This document shows positions 16,211 through 25,900 of a stretch of 51,956 nt of DNA, piece after piece. Every line of letters begins with the position of its first letter. Positions within the stretch are counted from its first letter, which is position 1. The notes beneath the pieces are model-generated. The model worked only from the letters and a program-made list of their open reading frames with translations. It did not search any database and was not told the origin of the DNA. The position numbers and the translations under genes are program-made. Source of the DNA: Thermoplasmata archaeon (GTDB lineage: Archaea; Thermoplasmatota; Thermoplasmata; Lutacidiplasmatales; UBA184); contig JAGWLG010000026.1 of assembly GCA_028864975.1 (NCBI GenBank), positions 1 to 51,956 on the forward strand, read 5' to 3'.

Positions 16211-16221
16211 GGCTCGGGGGC
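16202..16221 (+). terminator. GC hairpin over the STAND ATPase stop codon
   Basis: A perfect 6-bp stem (gccccc/gggggc, 8-nt loop) spans the TGA at 16208-16210. No T-run follows, so its role in termination is uncertain. Confidence 0.25.
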
Positions 16222-16235
16222 GCCGTTTCGGAAAG

Positions 16236-16242
16236 GCATAAG
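16236..16242 (+). promoter_or_regulatory. TATA-like box of the FAH-family gene
   Basis: The sequence gcataag in GC-rich context lies about 35 nt before the ATG at 16274. Confidence 0.4.
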
Positions 16243-16273
16243 CCTCCCCGCTGTCCGCCGGCCGGGGATAGGC

Positions 16274-17269
16274 ATGAAGCTCGGCTACTTCCTCCTGGAC
16301 GACGACCGGCACTTCGGCGCGCGGGTGCCCGACGGGTTCCTCGACCTGGACATCGCGTGCAGGGACTACTTTGCGACGAGACCGGTGAAGGGAGCGAACC
16401 CCTCGCGCTTCCGTAGCCTGACCTCCTTCCTCGAGGGCGGTGCAGACTCGGTCAAGCTCGCGAACACGATCCAGGACTACATCCAGTCCCGCAGGAAGGA
16501 GGGGTGGACCCCCCGGGCGGCGACGGGAGCCCGCTTCCTGTTCAAGGCGGAGGAGGGTGTGCGCTACCTGCCCCCGATCCTCCCTGGGGCGAAGATCTTC
16601 TGCATGGGGGTCAACTCCTACTCGCACGCGAAGGAGTCCGGGCGCGAGCCGCCGAAGCGCCCCTTCGCCTTCGCCCGCTTCACGAACACGCTCGTCGGCC
16701 ACGAGCAACCCCTGCTCTTCCAACCGGTTGGACAGAAGCCGGATGTCGAGCTCGAGCTTGGGGTCGTGATCGGGAAGACCGGTCGGAGGATCCCCAAGGA
16801 GCAGGCCCTGGACCATGTCGCCGGTTTCACGGTCGTGCACGACCTGGGCTACCGGGACCTCCAGTACCCCGAGCCGGGCGCCCACCCCGACTGGGTGATG
16901 GGCAAAGGGCTCGACATGTCCCTCGCGGTCGGTCCGATGATCGTCGCGCGCGATGAGGTTCCTGACGCGCAGGGGCTCAAGATGACCCTCACGGTCAACG
17001 GGGTCAAACGCCAGGAGGGGAGCACCGATGACTACGTGTTCAAGGTGCCCGAGGTGATCGCCCACCTCTCGCAAGGGATCACGCTCGAGGCGGGCGACCT
17101 CATCGCCATGGGGAGCCTCGGTGGCACCCCCGGGTTCGAGTTCGGGAAACCGGAGCGGATCCTCAAGGCGAGCGATGTCATCGAAGGGACCATCGACCGC
17201 GTAGGTACGCTCAAGAACGTCCTCGCCCCCGAGAAGGTCGCGGCCAAGCCCACCCCCGCGGCCGCCTGA
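16274..17269 (+). CDS. Fumarylacetoacetate hydrolase (FAH) family protein
   Basis: The 331-residue protein has the FAH catalytic domain: KIFCMGVNSYSHAKE, then the metal-ligand block DVELELGVVIGKTGRRI, then VVHDLGYRDLQYPE, WVMGKGLDMSLAVGP, and EAGDLIAMGSLGGTPGFEF near the end. The usual NDxxxRD motif reads HDLGYRD. These Mg2+ enzymes cleave or decarboxylate 2-oxo acids or beta-diketones, for example acylpyruvases and 2-hydroxyhepta-2,4-diene-1,7-dioate isomerases. The exact substrate is not evident. About 90 N-terminal residues form the typical small FAH N-domain. Confidence 0.88.
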   Translation: MKLGYFLLDDDRHFGARVPDGFLDLDIACRDYFATRPVKGANPSRFRSLTSFLEGGADSVKLANTIQDYIQSRRKEGWTPRAATGARFLFKAEEGVRYLPPILPGAKIFCMGVNSYSHAKESGREPPKRPFAFARFTNTLVGHEQPLLFQPVGQKPDVELELGVVIGKTGRRIPKEQALDHVAGFTVVHDLGYRDLQYPEPGAHPDWVMGKGLDMSLAVGPMIVARDEVPDAQGLKMTLTVNGVKRQEGSTDDYVFKVPEVIAHLSQGITLEAGDLIAMGSLGGTPGFEFGKPERILKASDVIEGTIDRVGTLKNVLAPEKVAAKPTPAAA

Positions 17270-17292
17270 CGCAACGAACGGCGGCGAGCCTC

Positions 17293-17913
17293 ATGTTCGA
17301 GAAGTTCGAAAGCTGGACGCTCGTCTCGCCGGGTCCGCCGGAGCTCTTCACGGCCTCGTGGAACTTCTGGTCGCAGCGCGGCTACCGGCTCATGTCCACA
17401 GGTCCGGCGAGCTTCCAGGGACGTTCGTTCTACTCGCGTCTCGGCCTCTACCGCGTCGTGGACGTGACCGTGGTTCCGGCGGGGACCGGCGCGATGGTGC
17501 AGTTCCGTTATCGCGCCGACGTGAGCGAGGCGGGGGCCGTAGGAGGGGTCGTGGCCGCCGTCATCCTCTTCCCGGTCGCGGTCGTCGGCGGCGCCATCAG
17601 CTGGCACCAGTACGAGACCGACTTCGAGAACGAGCGATGGGCCTTCTGGAACTACCTGACCGCACAGATGCATGTGGCTCCCGCCGCGAACACGGTCGCG
17701 CCGCTTCCCCCTCCTCCCGAGGCCACCCCGGTCGCCTCCGCACCGGCCGCAGCAGCTCCGGCCCCCGCGACCTCAGCCCCCGCGGCAACCCCCGCCGCGG
17801 CTCCTCTCCCATCGGGGGGGAGCCCCGCCCCCACCGGTAGTTGCCCCGCCTGCGGCAAGCCCCTCGCGGGGGAGGGGAAGTTCTGCCACTCCTGCGGGGC
17901 GAAGATCGGTTGA
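17293..17913 (+). CDS. Membrane-associated protein with a C-terminal zinc ribbon
   Basis: The 206-residue protein has three parts. An N-terminal alpha/beta domain (residues 1-75) contains aromatic-rich strands. One hydrophobic segment, AVGGVVAAVILFPVAVVGGAI, covers about 82-102. After a Pro/Ala linker, a zinc ribbon (CPACGKPL...FCHSCGAKI) closes the protein. The ribbon's four cysteines would bind one zinc. It lies 23 nt after the FAH gene and may share its mRNA. The function is unknown; such ribbons in archaeal membrane proteins are often protein-interaction modules. Confidence 0.7.
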   Translation: MFEKFESWTLVSPGPPELFTASWNFWSQRGYRLMSTGPASFQGRSFYSRLGLYRVVDVTVVPAGTGAMVQFRYRADVSEAGAVGGVVAAVILFPVAVVGGAISWHQYETDFENERWAFWNYLTAQMHVAPAANTVAPLPPPPEATPVASAPAAAAPAPATSAPAATPAAAPLPSGGSPAPTGSCPACGKPLAGEGKFCHSCGAKIG

Positions 17914-17933
17914 GCGCGAACTGAGAGCGTCCG

Positions 17934-19277
17934 TCAGGACGCTGAGTCCACTGTCGCCTCCCCTCGTAGCACGAGGAAGAGCGCGTGGGGCCCTGGGAGC
18001 TCGAGCACCTCTCCCTCCTCACCGAGCACGTGGTCCTCACCCAAGGGATAGTCCACTGCGCCAACCAGCCTGACGCGAACCGGAGCGGCCCCGGGCACCA
18101 CGGGCAGAACGGCGTCCCGTAGAGGAGAGAAAGAGGCAAGCTCGTCGAGGCGGAGCGGCCGCACCCGAAAGCCGGTGCCTCCGTGCAGGGAGTCGGGGAG
18201 ACGGATCAACCGATGGATGTCGGTGGTGACCGGGGCGTCGGTCTCACCCTGGAAGAGCACTCTTCCCTCGGCCAACACGACCTCCACGAAGGGAATGGGG
18301 ACGCCCTTCGCCTCCCCCTTCTCCTTTCCCCCAACGTCCAACACGAGCTTCTCGCGGGCCTTCTTCGCCTTGCCCTCGGCGAAGAGGGAGCGTGCGACGA
18401 TGAACGCCTGGTCGCTCCGAAGGTGGGCGATGCCGTGGCGCTTCCCGCGCTCAAGGATGTCGTTCGTGACCTCGGCGACGCTCTTGCCCTCCCAGGAGTC
18501 CAAGAGGAGGAAGAATGCGCGCGTGAAGCGCCCTTCCCAGCCCGGAGCGTCCGGTGGGGGAAGCTTCGGGATGCCCTGGAGCGTGGTCGAGGGGGCCCTT
18601 GATCTGGACCGAGAGCCAGCGGGTTCGGCGGCGGCCCCCGAAGAGGGCGCCTTCGGCCCGCGTGAGGTGCCCTTCGGAAGGTGGACCTTCGCCTTCTCCA
18701 GGGGGAAGAGGTACTTGCTGAGGTCGACCCCACTGCCGCCGAGGTACTCGACCAGTTCCCGACGGGCCGCCGAGCTCAGCGAAAGGAAGGAGTCCTTGTG
18801 CACGTGGGCGTGGTATCCCCGTCCGCCCGAGAAGGCCAGGGTCAGGTCCTCTTCTCCGAGCCCGAAGTCCTTGAGGAGATAGTCCTCCACGAGGATCCGG
18901 AACTTCTTGCGGACGAGCTCGAGCTGGGCCGGATAGGAGAGCCCTCCCGCGTCCTGGAGATGGTCGGCGTCGAGGTCGAAGATGAGGTCGGCGCCTTCCC
19001 ACTTCTTCGAGATCATGATGGGATGGGCCGGGTCGCTGTAGTAGGCGCTCGAGTAGTAGGCATGCCTCGGCACCTCCCGGACGAACATTTCCCGGAAGGC
19101 CTCTGCCGAGGGGATCGCGAGGTGGCGCCGCATCCCTCCACCGGAGAACGGAGCGTAGGCGAACTCCCGCTCCGAGGCGCGCGAAGGTGGGGCGGGAGGG
19201 TGGAACTTGTAGTGTTCGAGGAAGAACTTCTGAGCGAACTCCAGCGAGGGCCCTTCCAGCGCGACGGTCTTACCCAA
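17934..19277 (-). CDS. priS: DNA primase small catalytic subunit PriS
   Basis: PriS makes RNA/DNA primers with PriL. The 447-residue protein has the archaeo-eukaryotic primase core: PSLEFAQKFFLEHY, HAYYSSAYYSDP, the metal-binding DLIFDLDADHL (Asp101, Asp103), LAFSGGRGYHAHV, and VTTDIHRLIRLPDSLHGGTG with the third acidic residue. It contains no cysteine at all, so the zinc knuckle of other archaeal PriS proteins is missing. An Ala/Ser-rich insert (about residues 205-232) interrupts the fold. The start is a TTG at 19277 with Shine-Dalgarno ggagg 4 nt before it. It follows RIO1 and the KH gene with a short gap. Confidence 0.93.
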   Translation of the reverse strand: MGKTVALEGPSLEFAQKFFLEHYKFHPPAPPSRASEREFAYAPFSGGGMRRHLAIPSAEAFREMFVREVPRHAYYSSAYYSDPAHPIMISKKWEGADLIFDLDADHLQDAGGLSYPAQLELVRKKFRILVEDYLLKDFGLGEEDLTLAFSGGRGYHAHVHKDSFLSLSSAARRELVEYLGGSGVDLSKYLFPLEKAKVHLPKGTSRGPKAPSSGAAAEPAGSRSRSRAPSTTLQGIPKLPPPDAPGWEGRFTRAFFLLLDSWEGKSVAEVTNDILERGKRHGIAHLRSDQAFIVARSLFAEGKAKKAREKLVLDVGGKEKGEAKGVPIPFVEVVLAEGRVLFQGETDAPVTTDIHRLIRLPDSLHGGTGFRVRPLRLDELASFSPLRDAVLPVVPGAAPVRVRLVGAVDYPLGEDHVLGEEGEVLELPGPHALFLVLRGEATVDSAS

Positions 19278-19309
19278 GGATCCTCCGCGACCACTCCGAG
19301 GTGGAACGT

Positions 19310-19912
19310 TCAGACGCTCTCTGGGCGCCCTTGCTCTTCCTCTCGTTCGGGCCGTCGGGCGAAGGTGGGTTCCTCGGGTCCTGTGATCGAGCGGACCCGG
19401 GCCCGCTCGAGATAGGAGTAGACCGCCCCGTGCTCGCTACCGCGGAGCAGGAGCTTCACCCCGCGTTCTCCTCGCTCGAGCTGCTCCGCCGTTCCGATGA
19501 GCGCCACGGCCGCGCCGTAGACGGAAACGGAGCAGCCGGAGAGCTCCTCGACACGCTCCCGAGCGCGTCCCTGTTCCCCGATGAGGCGAGCTCGGAGACG
19601 ACGCATCGCGTCCTTCGTCCGCTTCCCCGAGATCTCCTTCATATCCAGGACCGAAAGGTAGCTCTCGCCCTGGAAGAGGCGGAAGGCGCGCTCGGGAGAG
19701 AACCCTCGGCCGATGGCCAGAACCACGTCGCGCGCCTTCATCGCGCCCCAGGGGTCCTCGGTGGGCGGCGAGGTGACCAGCACCGAGTTGTCGTCGCGGT
19801 CGATCTCGAGGTGGGCGCCGCTCTTCTGCTCGATGGCCTTCTTCACCGCCCCGCCGGTCCCGATCAGGACGGCGACCCGCTCTTCCGGGATGCGGACGAA
19901 GACCTCGGTCAT
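19310..19912 (-). CDS. KH-domain protein, archaeal Dim2/Pno1 type
   Basis: The 200-residue protein has two KH domains. The first contains VFVRIPEERVAVLIGTGG, with the GTGG loop, then SGAHLEIDRDDNSV. A linker with AIGRGFSPERAFRLFQGE follows. The second carries LRARLIGEQGRARERVEELSG and VSVYGAAVALIG. This order is characteristic of archaeal homologues of Dim2/Pno1, which bind the 3' end of 16S rRNA during small-subunit maturation. The ATG overlaps the RIO1 stop codon by 4 nt; RIO1 and Dim2 act in the same maturation step. The charged C-tail is strain-specific. Confidence 0.9.
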   Translation of the reverse strand: MTEVFVRIPEERVAVLIGTGGAVKKAIEQKSGAHLEIDRDDNSVLVTSPPTEDPWGAMKARDVVLAIGRGFSPERAFRLFQGESYLSVLDMKEISGKRTKDAMRRLRARLIGEQGRARERVEELSGCSVSVYGAAVALIGTAEQLERGERGVKLLLRGSEHGAVYSYLERARVRSITGPEEPTFARRPEREEEQGRPESV

Positions 19913-20676
19913 GGCAGGAGGTCACCGCCCATCTCGGCGTAAAGGGTTTCGGGCGCGCACTCGACGCCCTGACGCGAGAAGTACCGCGCGAAGGTCGCCG
20001 CGTCCCTTCGGAGCATCTCCTTGGCCTGGGGGTGGTCCGCCCGGAGGACCTGACCCACGTCGATGAGGACCGCGTGGTCTCGGTGGTAGAGCACGTTGAA
20101 GGGGGAGAGGTCACCATGGACCAACTTCGCTTTCTCGACCATCGTTCTCGACGCCTGAGCGATCTCTCTCCTCAGGGTCTCCGGTTCTTCGATGACCGCC
20201 TTGACCAGCGGTGGCGAGGGGAGCCCTTCTACGCCCACGAACTCCATGAGCAGAAGGTTCCTGAACTGGGCCATCGGCTCAGGGACCGGCACCCCGGCGT
20301 CGTGGCACCGCCCAAGCGAGGTGAACTCGCGGTGCGCCCATGCGGCGACCATGCGAGGGAAGCTCCCACCGCCGACCTCCCGTCGGATCTCGGCGAGGGC
20401 CCAGGGGGGGAGGTTGCGAAAGATCGAATTGGAGATCCGATAGACCTTGAGGGCCCGGAACCCTTTGGGCCCGCTGACCCGGAAGACGTTCGCCTCCTTC
20501 CCCGTGGAGACCGAGAAGTCGACCTCGGAGAAATGTCCCGAGCTCACCATCCGGCTGACCGCTAGCAGGGTGGGTCGGTCGAAGACCTCGTCGAGGACGT
20601 CGCGGTGCCACCGCTCCTTCCTCCGGTCCTCGGTCCGCTCACGACGGGGGAAGACCACATCCTCGACTCTGGGCAC
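19909..20676 (-). CDS. RIO1-family serine protein kinase
   Basis: The 255-residue kinase has the RIO1 phosphate loop STGKEANVF, the lysine in ALKVYRI, the catalytic loop LVHGDLSPFNVLYH and the metal-binding LIDVGQ. RIO1 is an atypical kinase/ATPase that helps finish the small ribosomal subunit. It lacks long N- or C-terminal extensions. Translation begins at a GTG at 20676. It is the first gene of a minus-strand cluster RIO1-KH-PriS that links ribosome maturation and replication priming. The aIF1A gene often found upstream in other archaea is absent. Confidence 0.93.
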   Translation of the reverse strand: MPRVEDVVFPRRERTEDRRKERWHRDVLDEVFDRPTLLAVSRMVSSGHFSEVDFSVSTGKEANVFRVSGPKGFRALKVYRISNSIFRNLPPWALAEIRREVGGGSFPRMVAAWAHREFTSLGRCHDAGVPVPEPMAQFRNLLLMEFVGVEGLPSPPLVKAVIEEPETLRREIAQASRTMVEKAKLVHGDLSPFNVLYHRDHAVLIDVGQVLRADHPQAKEMLRRDAATFARYFSRQGVECAPETLYAEMGGDLLP

Positions 20677-20733
20677 GGGCTCTCCAAGCCGTGGGGTATC
20701 TTACACCTGCACCTCCGCGAGCCGGCGCCAATC

Positions 20734-20741
20734 TGTTTAAG
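20734..20741 (+). promoter_or_regulatory. TATA-like box of the NfeD/SPFH operon
   Basis: The sequence gtttaaga is about 33 nt before the ATG at 20771. It lies within the divergent region shared with RIO1. Confidence 0.55.
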
Positions 20742-20770
20742 ATGGAGGAGTCGCTGCTCCCCTCGCTGCC

Positions 20771-21280
20771 ATGGTAACGGACGTGGTCATCCTCGGCATC
20801 GGACTGATCCTGATCGGTGTCCTCCTCCTCATCATGGAGTTCATCCACCCCGGGACGTTCGTGGTCATTCCCGGAACGATCATCGTAGTGGCAGGCGTGC
20901 TGTTGCTCGCCTTCGGCTCCTTGGACATCCTGACGACGGTCGGGGGTCCCTTCATCGTCGCCGGGGTCCTGATCGGGGCCGGTATCCTCGCGATCCTCTT
21001 CTACAGCCGTCTCGCCCCCACGCACCCGCCCGTGGCAAGTACGTTCGACACGCTCCAGAACTACCCAGGCGAGGTGACCGTCGCGGTCGAACCCGGGACG
21101 ATGAAAGGGAAGATCCGGGTACGGGGGGAGATCTGGAGCGCCCGGTCCGACGTGGCGATACCCGTCGGCGCCGAGGTCAAGATCCTCGGGGGGCAAGGAG
21201 TCATCCTGCGCGTGGCCCCGGCCTCAGATGGGGCCTCGCCGCCGGTCAAGGACGCCCCGGACCCATCCTCATCGACGTAG
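20771..21280 (+). CDS. NfeD-like membrane protein
   Basis: The 169-residue protein has three closely packed hydrophobic segments (about residues 4-20, 27-48 and 55-78). They are followed by a C-terminal OB-fold-like domain with YPGEVTVAVEPGTMKGKIRVRGEIWSA and VEVKILGGQGVILRV-type strands (text here split by family comparison). This matches short NfeD (NfeD1b) proteins, which are encoded next to SPFH/slipin genes and help organise membrane microdomains or membrane-protein quality control. The SPFH gene follows 37 nt later. No ClpP-type protease domain is present. Confidence 0.88.
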   Translation: MVTDVVILGIGLILIGVLLLIMEFIHPGTFVVIPGTIIVVAGVLLLAFGSLDILTTVGGPFIVAGVLIGAGILAILFYSRLAPTHPPVASTFDTLQNYPGEVTVAVEPGTMKGKIRVRGEIWSARSDVAIPVGAEVKILGGQGVILRVAPASDGASPPVKDAPDPSSST

Positions 21281-21317
21281 AGATTCACAAGATGCATCAG
21301 GAGAAGGAGTGAACACC

Positions 21318-22826
21318 ATGGCGGGCAAACCTGGAACACCGACCTCGGCGATCTCGGCCCCCCCACCACCCCCCTCGTCCCCGCCGCGGAGCGCGGGACC
21401 CTCCGGCGGGAGCGTGATGGGATGGGACGCCAGCAAGACCGTGGGCGTCTACGCGGTCACGGGCCAGATCCTGATGATGCTCCTCGCGATGATGGTCCTC
21501 TTCATCGCGTTGGGGATCGGGCTCACCCTGATCCAGGGCGGGATCGTCTTCGCGATCCTGGCGTTCTTCGTGGCCCTGCTCGTCTTCGTCATCCTCCTGC
21601 ATGCGATCTACTCGATCCAGCCCTACGAGATCGCGCTGGTCACGGTCCTTGGTTCGTACAAGGGCTACCTGAACCCAGGGTTCAACGTCGTCAACCCGGT
21701 GGCCAAGGTCTTCCGCGTCGACCTGAGGACGCAGGTCCTGGAGGTGCCCCGCCAGGAGGTCATCACCAAGGACAACTCGCCCACGAACGTCGACGCCATC
21801 ATTTACATCAAGGTCGTGGACGGAGCGTCCGCGGTCTTCCGCGTCCAGGACTACCGGCTCGCGACGGTCGCCCTCGCCCAGACGACGCTGCGCAGCGTCA
21901 TCGGCGACATGGAGCTGGACGAGATCTTGTACAACCGTGAGACGATCAATGCCCGGCTTCGGGACATCCTCGACGAGGCCACCGACAAGTGGGGGGTCCG
22001 CGTCGAAGCGGTCGAGATCAAGGAGGTCGACCCCGTCGGGCCGGTCAAGGCCGCGATGGAGGAGCAGACGGCCGCCGAACGTCAGCGGCGCGCGGCCGTG
22101 CTTCGAGCGGACGGCGAGAAGCGCTCGGCCATCCTTGTCTCCGAGGGGTCGAAGCGCTCCCGGATCCTGCAGGCCGAAGGGGTGCGGCAGTCGAAGATCC
22201 TGGAGGCCGAGGGAACGCGGATGGCCACGATCCTCGAGGCCCAGGGAGAGGCCCAGCGCCTGCGGATCATGTCCATGGGCGCGGCAGCTCTCGACGCTAA
22301 GGCCCTGACCGTGCTCTCGCTCGACACCGCGACCAGCATGGCCGCCGGCCAGGCGACCAAGATCCTCTTCCCGTTCGAGTTCACCCGGCTGATGGAGGGG
22401 GCTTCCGAGTACCTGGGCGTGGGTCGGACGGTCCCCGAGCGGTCCCTCAACGACCTTTCCTCTCTCGAGAGGACCCTGGGGACCCCCGACGACGTGCTGG
22501 GGCCCATCCCCCGTCAGGAGGAGCTCGCCACCGAAGTGCAGGCGATCGAGGAGGAGCTCAAGGCGGAGAACGTGGACGATGAGGATGTCAACCCACCAGC
22601 TCCCCCCGCGCCGCGTGCAGGGTTCAGCGCCGCCCGTCCTCCCTCCCCGGCGCCCTCGCCCTCGCCCGCGCCCGCCGCCGCGCCCCCGGCTCCGGCCCCG
22701 AAGCCCGCTGCTCCGTCGGCCCCCCGTGCGGCACCGGCGGCTCCCCCCAAGCCGAAGCCCCCCGCGGCCAAGCCTGCCCCGCCTCAGGCGGACTCAGACT
22801 CGGTCAGCAGCTCGTCCTCGGATTGA
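21318..22826 (+). CDS. SPFH/band-7 (slipin/stomatin-like) protein
   Basis: The 502-residue protein has a Pro-rich N-terminus, then two hydrophobic stretches (about residues 48-97). The SPFH domain follows, with IQPYEIALVTVLGSYKGYLNPGF (split by the family boundary at GSY), QVLEVPRQEVITKDNSPTNVDA and WGVRVEAVEIKEV. A coiled-coil segment rich in Ala/Glu/Arg (AAERQRRAAVLRADGEKRSA) comes next, then a Pro/Ala tail of 90 residues. Slipins form large membrane rings with NfeD partners. The ATG at 21318 is preceded by the Shine-Dalgarno aggagaaggag. The low-complexity tail is unusual and may face the cytosol. Confidence 0.92.
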   Translation: MAGKPGTPTSAISAPPPPPSSPPRSAGPSGGSVMGWDASKTVGVYAVTGQILMMLLAMMVLFIALGIGLTLIQGGIVFAILAFFVALLVFVILLHAIYSIQPYEIALVTVLGSYKGYLNPGFNVVNPVAKVFRVDLRTQVLEVPRQEVITKDNSPTNVDAIIYIKVVDGASAVFRVQDYRLATVALAQTTLRSVIGDMELDEILYNRETINARLRDILDEATDKWGVRVEAVEIKEVDPVGPVKAAMEEQTAAERQRRAAVLRADGEKRSAILVSEGSKRSRILQAEGVRQSKILEAEGTRMATILEAQGEAQRLRIMSMGAAALDAKALTVLSLDTATSMAAGQATKILFPFEFTRLMEGASEYLGVGRTVPERSLNDLSSLERTLGTPDDVLGPIPRQEELATEVQAIEEELKAENVDDEDVNPPAPPAPRAGFSAARPPSPAPSPSPAPAAAPPAPAPKPAAPSAPRAAPAAPPKPKPPAAKPAPPQADSDSVSSSSSD

Positions 22827-22912
22827 GGTCCCTCCCCCCAGGGTCGCCGACCCCGCGGTGAGGCCCTCACAAAGCGTTCGTTCGTCTTCGGACGTCCGAT
22901 TTGCCGTCAATA

Positions 22913-22920
22913 CCCTTTTA
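22913..22920 (+). promoter_or_regulatory. TATA-like box of the large surface protein
   Basis: The sequence ccctttta is about 38 nt before the ATG at 22954 and about 26 nt before the region just upstream of it. It disfavours the GTG at 22939 as start. Confidence 0.4.
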
Positions 22921-22953
22921 GGCTAGGCGTACGTTGGCGTGCCAATCCTCGGC

Positions 22954-25900
22954 ATGTATCGGCGGCGCAACCCCCTCCACGGCGTGGCCGTCCTCGTCGC
23001 GTGTGCGGCGATGCTCTTGGGAGCGGGGCAGGGGGTCGCGGGGGTACGAAGCTCGAATCTCGCTCCCGCGTTGGGGGTCCCACCCTCGGTCCTGAGCGGC
23101 GGTTCCGCTCTTTCCAGTGGGGGTGGTAGCTCCTCTCCCGGGGTTGTGAACCTCGCGAGTCAGCTCGGCCACCTGGTGGTCCCCGATGGCACGTGCAGTT
23201 CTGGGCGGGGCGGCACATGTCCTCACCTCCAGACGGCGATCAGCGTGGCTCCGAGCGTCATCTGCCAGGTCGGAACCACCTGCCCTGCGGGCGTCCCTCG
23301 TTGGACCAACGTGACGATCTGGGCGAACGCGACCGGGCACTCTCAGCTCGTCTACCCCCCGAAGGTCCAGGTCATCTTCGACATTGAGACAACCCTCTTC
23401 GACGGCGTCTACGATCCGACAGCGGGGGACGTCGGGCTCTCCTCGTGCAACGGACCGTGCAAGGAATCGAACGCCGTCCCCTTCTTCGTCGCGAACGCGG
23501 GGACGATCGCGAAGGACATCACGGGGGACTTCCCAGGGAGCAATGTCACCTTCGCCATGGTCGATTACTTCTCGACAAGCAACATCGCTCCCCCCTCCTG
23601 TACGACCGGGGGGTCGTACACGGGGGACCATGACGACGGCGACGGGTGTCAGTACCACGTCGACTTCAAGAACTTCGTCGACGCCACCAAGTTCGGTACC
23701 CTGGTGCCGCCCTATTTCGCCAACTACACCCTAGGGAACGGGGCCGCGAGCTGCACGACCGGGGCACAGCCTCCGGTGATGTACTGCGACAGCGACTTCT
23801 CCGACAACACACTGGACTCCTCCTCCATCACCTCGCTCTACGGAGCGCTCCAGGGGAGCGGGATCCAGGTCGACAAGAAGGCCGATGTGGTCATCGTCTG
23901 GATGGGGTCAACGGCACCCCGCGACCCGAGCTACACCGTGGACTACACGCCGTTCGACGCCGATGCGAACACGGGCACGTCGGCGACCTGCGAGCCCTCC
24001 TTCAACTACATCGTGAGCGGCCTGGTCTCGCCGAATTGCGAGGGCTGGGTCACCCCGACGACCGCGAACTACTCGATCGCGGACCTCGCGCTCAGCAAGA
24101 CCCCCAAGATCCTGATCAACACCGTCGTGCTGGATACCGGGACCACGCTTCAGACCGGTGGTGACTATGTGCAGCCCACGAGCGCGGCCGCGACCCAGGA
24201 CACCACGAACATCGTGAAGGCCGCCTGCGACCTCGCGACGGCGACGGGGGGTGCCTGGGCAGGGCCGGTCGGCTTCTCCTGCAACGGCGCGAGCGGCTAC
24301 CTCTCCGGCGGTTTCATCCCGGCGGGGTCCGAACAGAACCCTCCGACCGCGTGGAGTTCCAACCCCCTGTTGGGAACGGCCCTGACCAACGTGCGGTTCC
24401 CTCTGGGCTGGACGAACTCCACCGCGAACGGGGTCACCACCAACGACACCTTCCAGTTCATCCCGGAACCGGGATTCGCGATCCCCCGGGGCGCGAGCTA
24501 TACCCTGGCTTCGTGCTACCGCTCCCCTACGAACCCGGGGCTCCCTTGGCCCTGCCCGAGCAGCCCGAACGCGACGGGCCTCGCCAACGGGGGGGTCGGA
24601 TGGGCCTGGCCCCACAATGCGACGGAGGACGCGATGTACCTCAACGACAGCTGGGGCGTGACCTTCCCGGTGGAGGCGACCGCGGCGCTCAACAGTTCCT
24701 TCGTGGGGGTCCCGGTCCCCGTGGATGCCTGCCAGGCCCAGCTCTTCCCGTCCTGCACGGGTCCGGTCTCGGGAAGCATCTCCGCCGCGAACTACCTCCC
24801 GTACACGAACGCCCCTCCGCCGGTCTCCGCCTCCTTCCCCGCAGGGACCGTCACGGTCTACGACACGGGCCCGGTTGTGCGCATCTCCGCCGCCCCCTCG
24901 AGCGTCGACGTACGTCCGGTGGTACCCATGCCCGGGGTCTACTCCACGGTCCTCACCGCGTCCGTCCTCGGAGGCAGCGGCATCTACGGCTACGGCTGGT
25001 CCGGCCTTCCCCCCGGCTGCTATGCGGCCGACCTCGCTTCGGTGGTGTGCTCTCCGACCAGCACCGGGACCTACACGGTCTCGGTCGCGGTCACCGATTC
25101 ACACAACGTGACGGGGACCGCTTCGTTCACGCTCGTGGTGCATCCCGATCCGGTGGCCGTGCTCTCCGCCACCCCATGGGCCGGTCCCACGCCCCTCTTC
25201 ACTGTGGCCAACGCCACCATCACCCAGGGCCTCGCCCCCTACAAGGTCGACCTCTCCTGGGGCGACCGGTTCAACGACAGCACGTCGCTTCCCGCTCACC
25301 ATGCCTACCTCCTTGCCGGGACCTACCACCTGGCGCTCACGGTCACCGACGCGGTGGGAGGAGAGGCCTTCTCCTCGCTTTCCGTGGCCCCCGTGGTTCC
25401 TCTTTCCGTGGGGCTCAAGGTGTTGCCCAACTCGGAACCTTTCGAGCAGCGCAACGTGGCGTTCAACGCGACCATCTTGAACGGGTCCGGTCTCTTCCCC
25501 TACTTCTTCTCCTGGTCCGGGCTCCCCGGCGGCTGCATCGGGGGGAACCTCGCCCAGATCACCTGCGCTCCCACAGGGCCCTCTCCCTTCGCGGGTACGA
25601 CGGTCACCGTCTACGTGCAGGACTTCGCCGGCGAGAACGCCTCGGCCACCCAGGTCATCCATATCCGTGCCCTACCCATTGTCGTCCTCGTCCCCATCGT
25701 CGGATGGGTCCCCGAGGACAAGCTCGTCTCGGACCTGGTCACGGTCCTGGTCGGGTTCTTGGTCGGGCTCATCGCCTACTTCGTCCTCATCGCGGTCTAC
25801 CGCTACGCTCGCGAGCGTACCGGCAAGGACGAGGACGAGGGGCCGAGCGGGAGACCCCCGCCGGGGCCGTCCCCCGTCGCGGCCCTCGCCGCCCCAGCGC

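Noticed and set aside
15188..17074. 628-codon open frame on the minus strand
   Set aside because: It lies opposite the STAND ATPase and FAH genes. The composition is shadow-like and no domain is recognisable.
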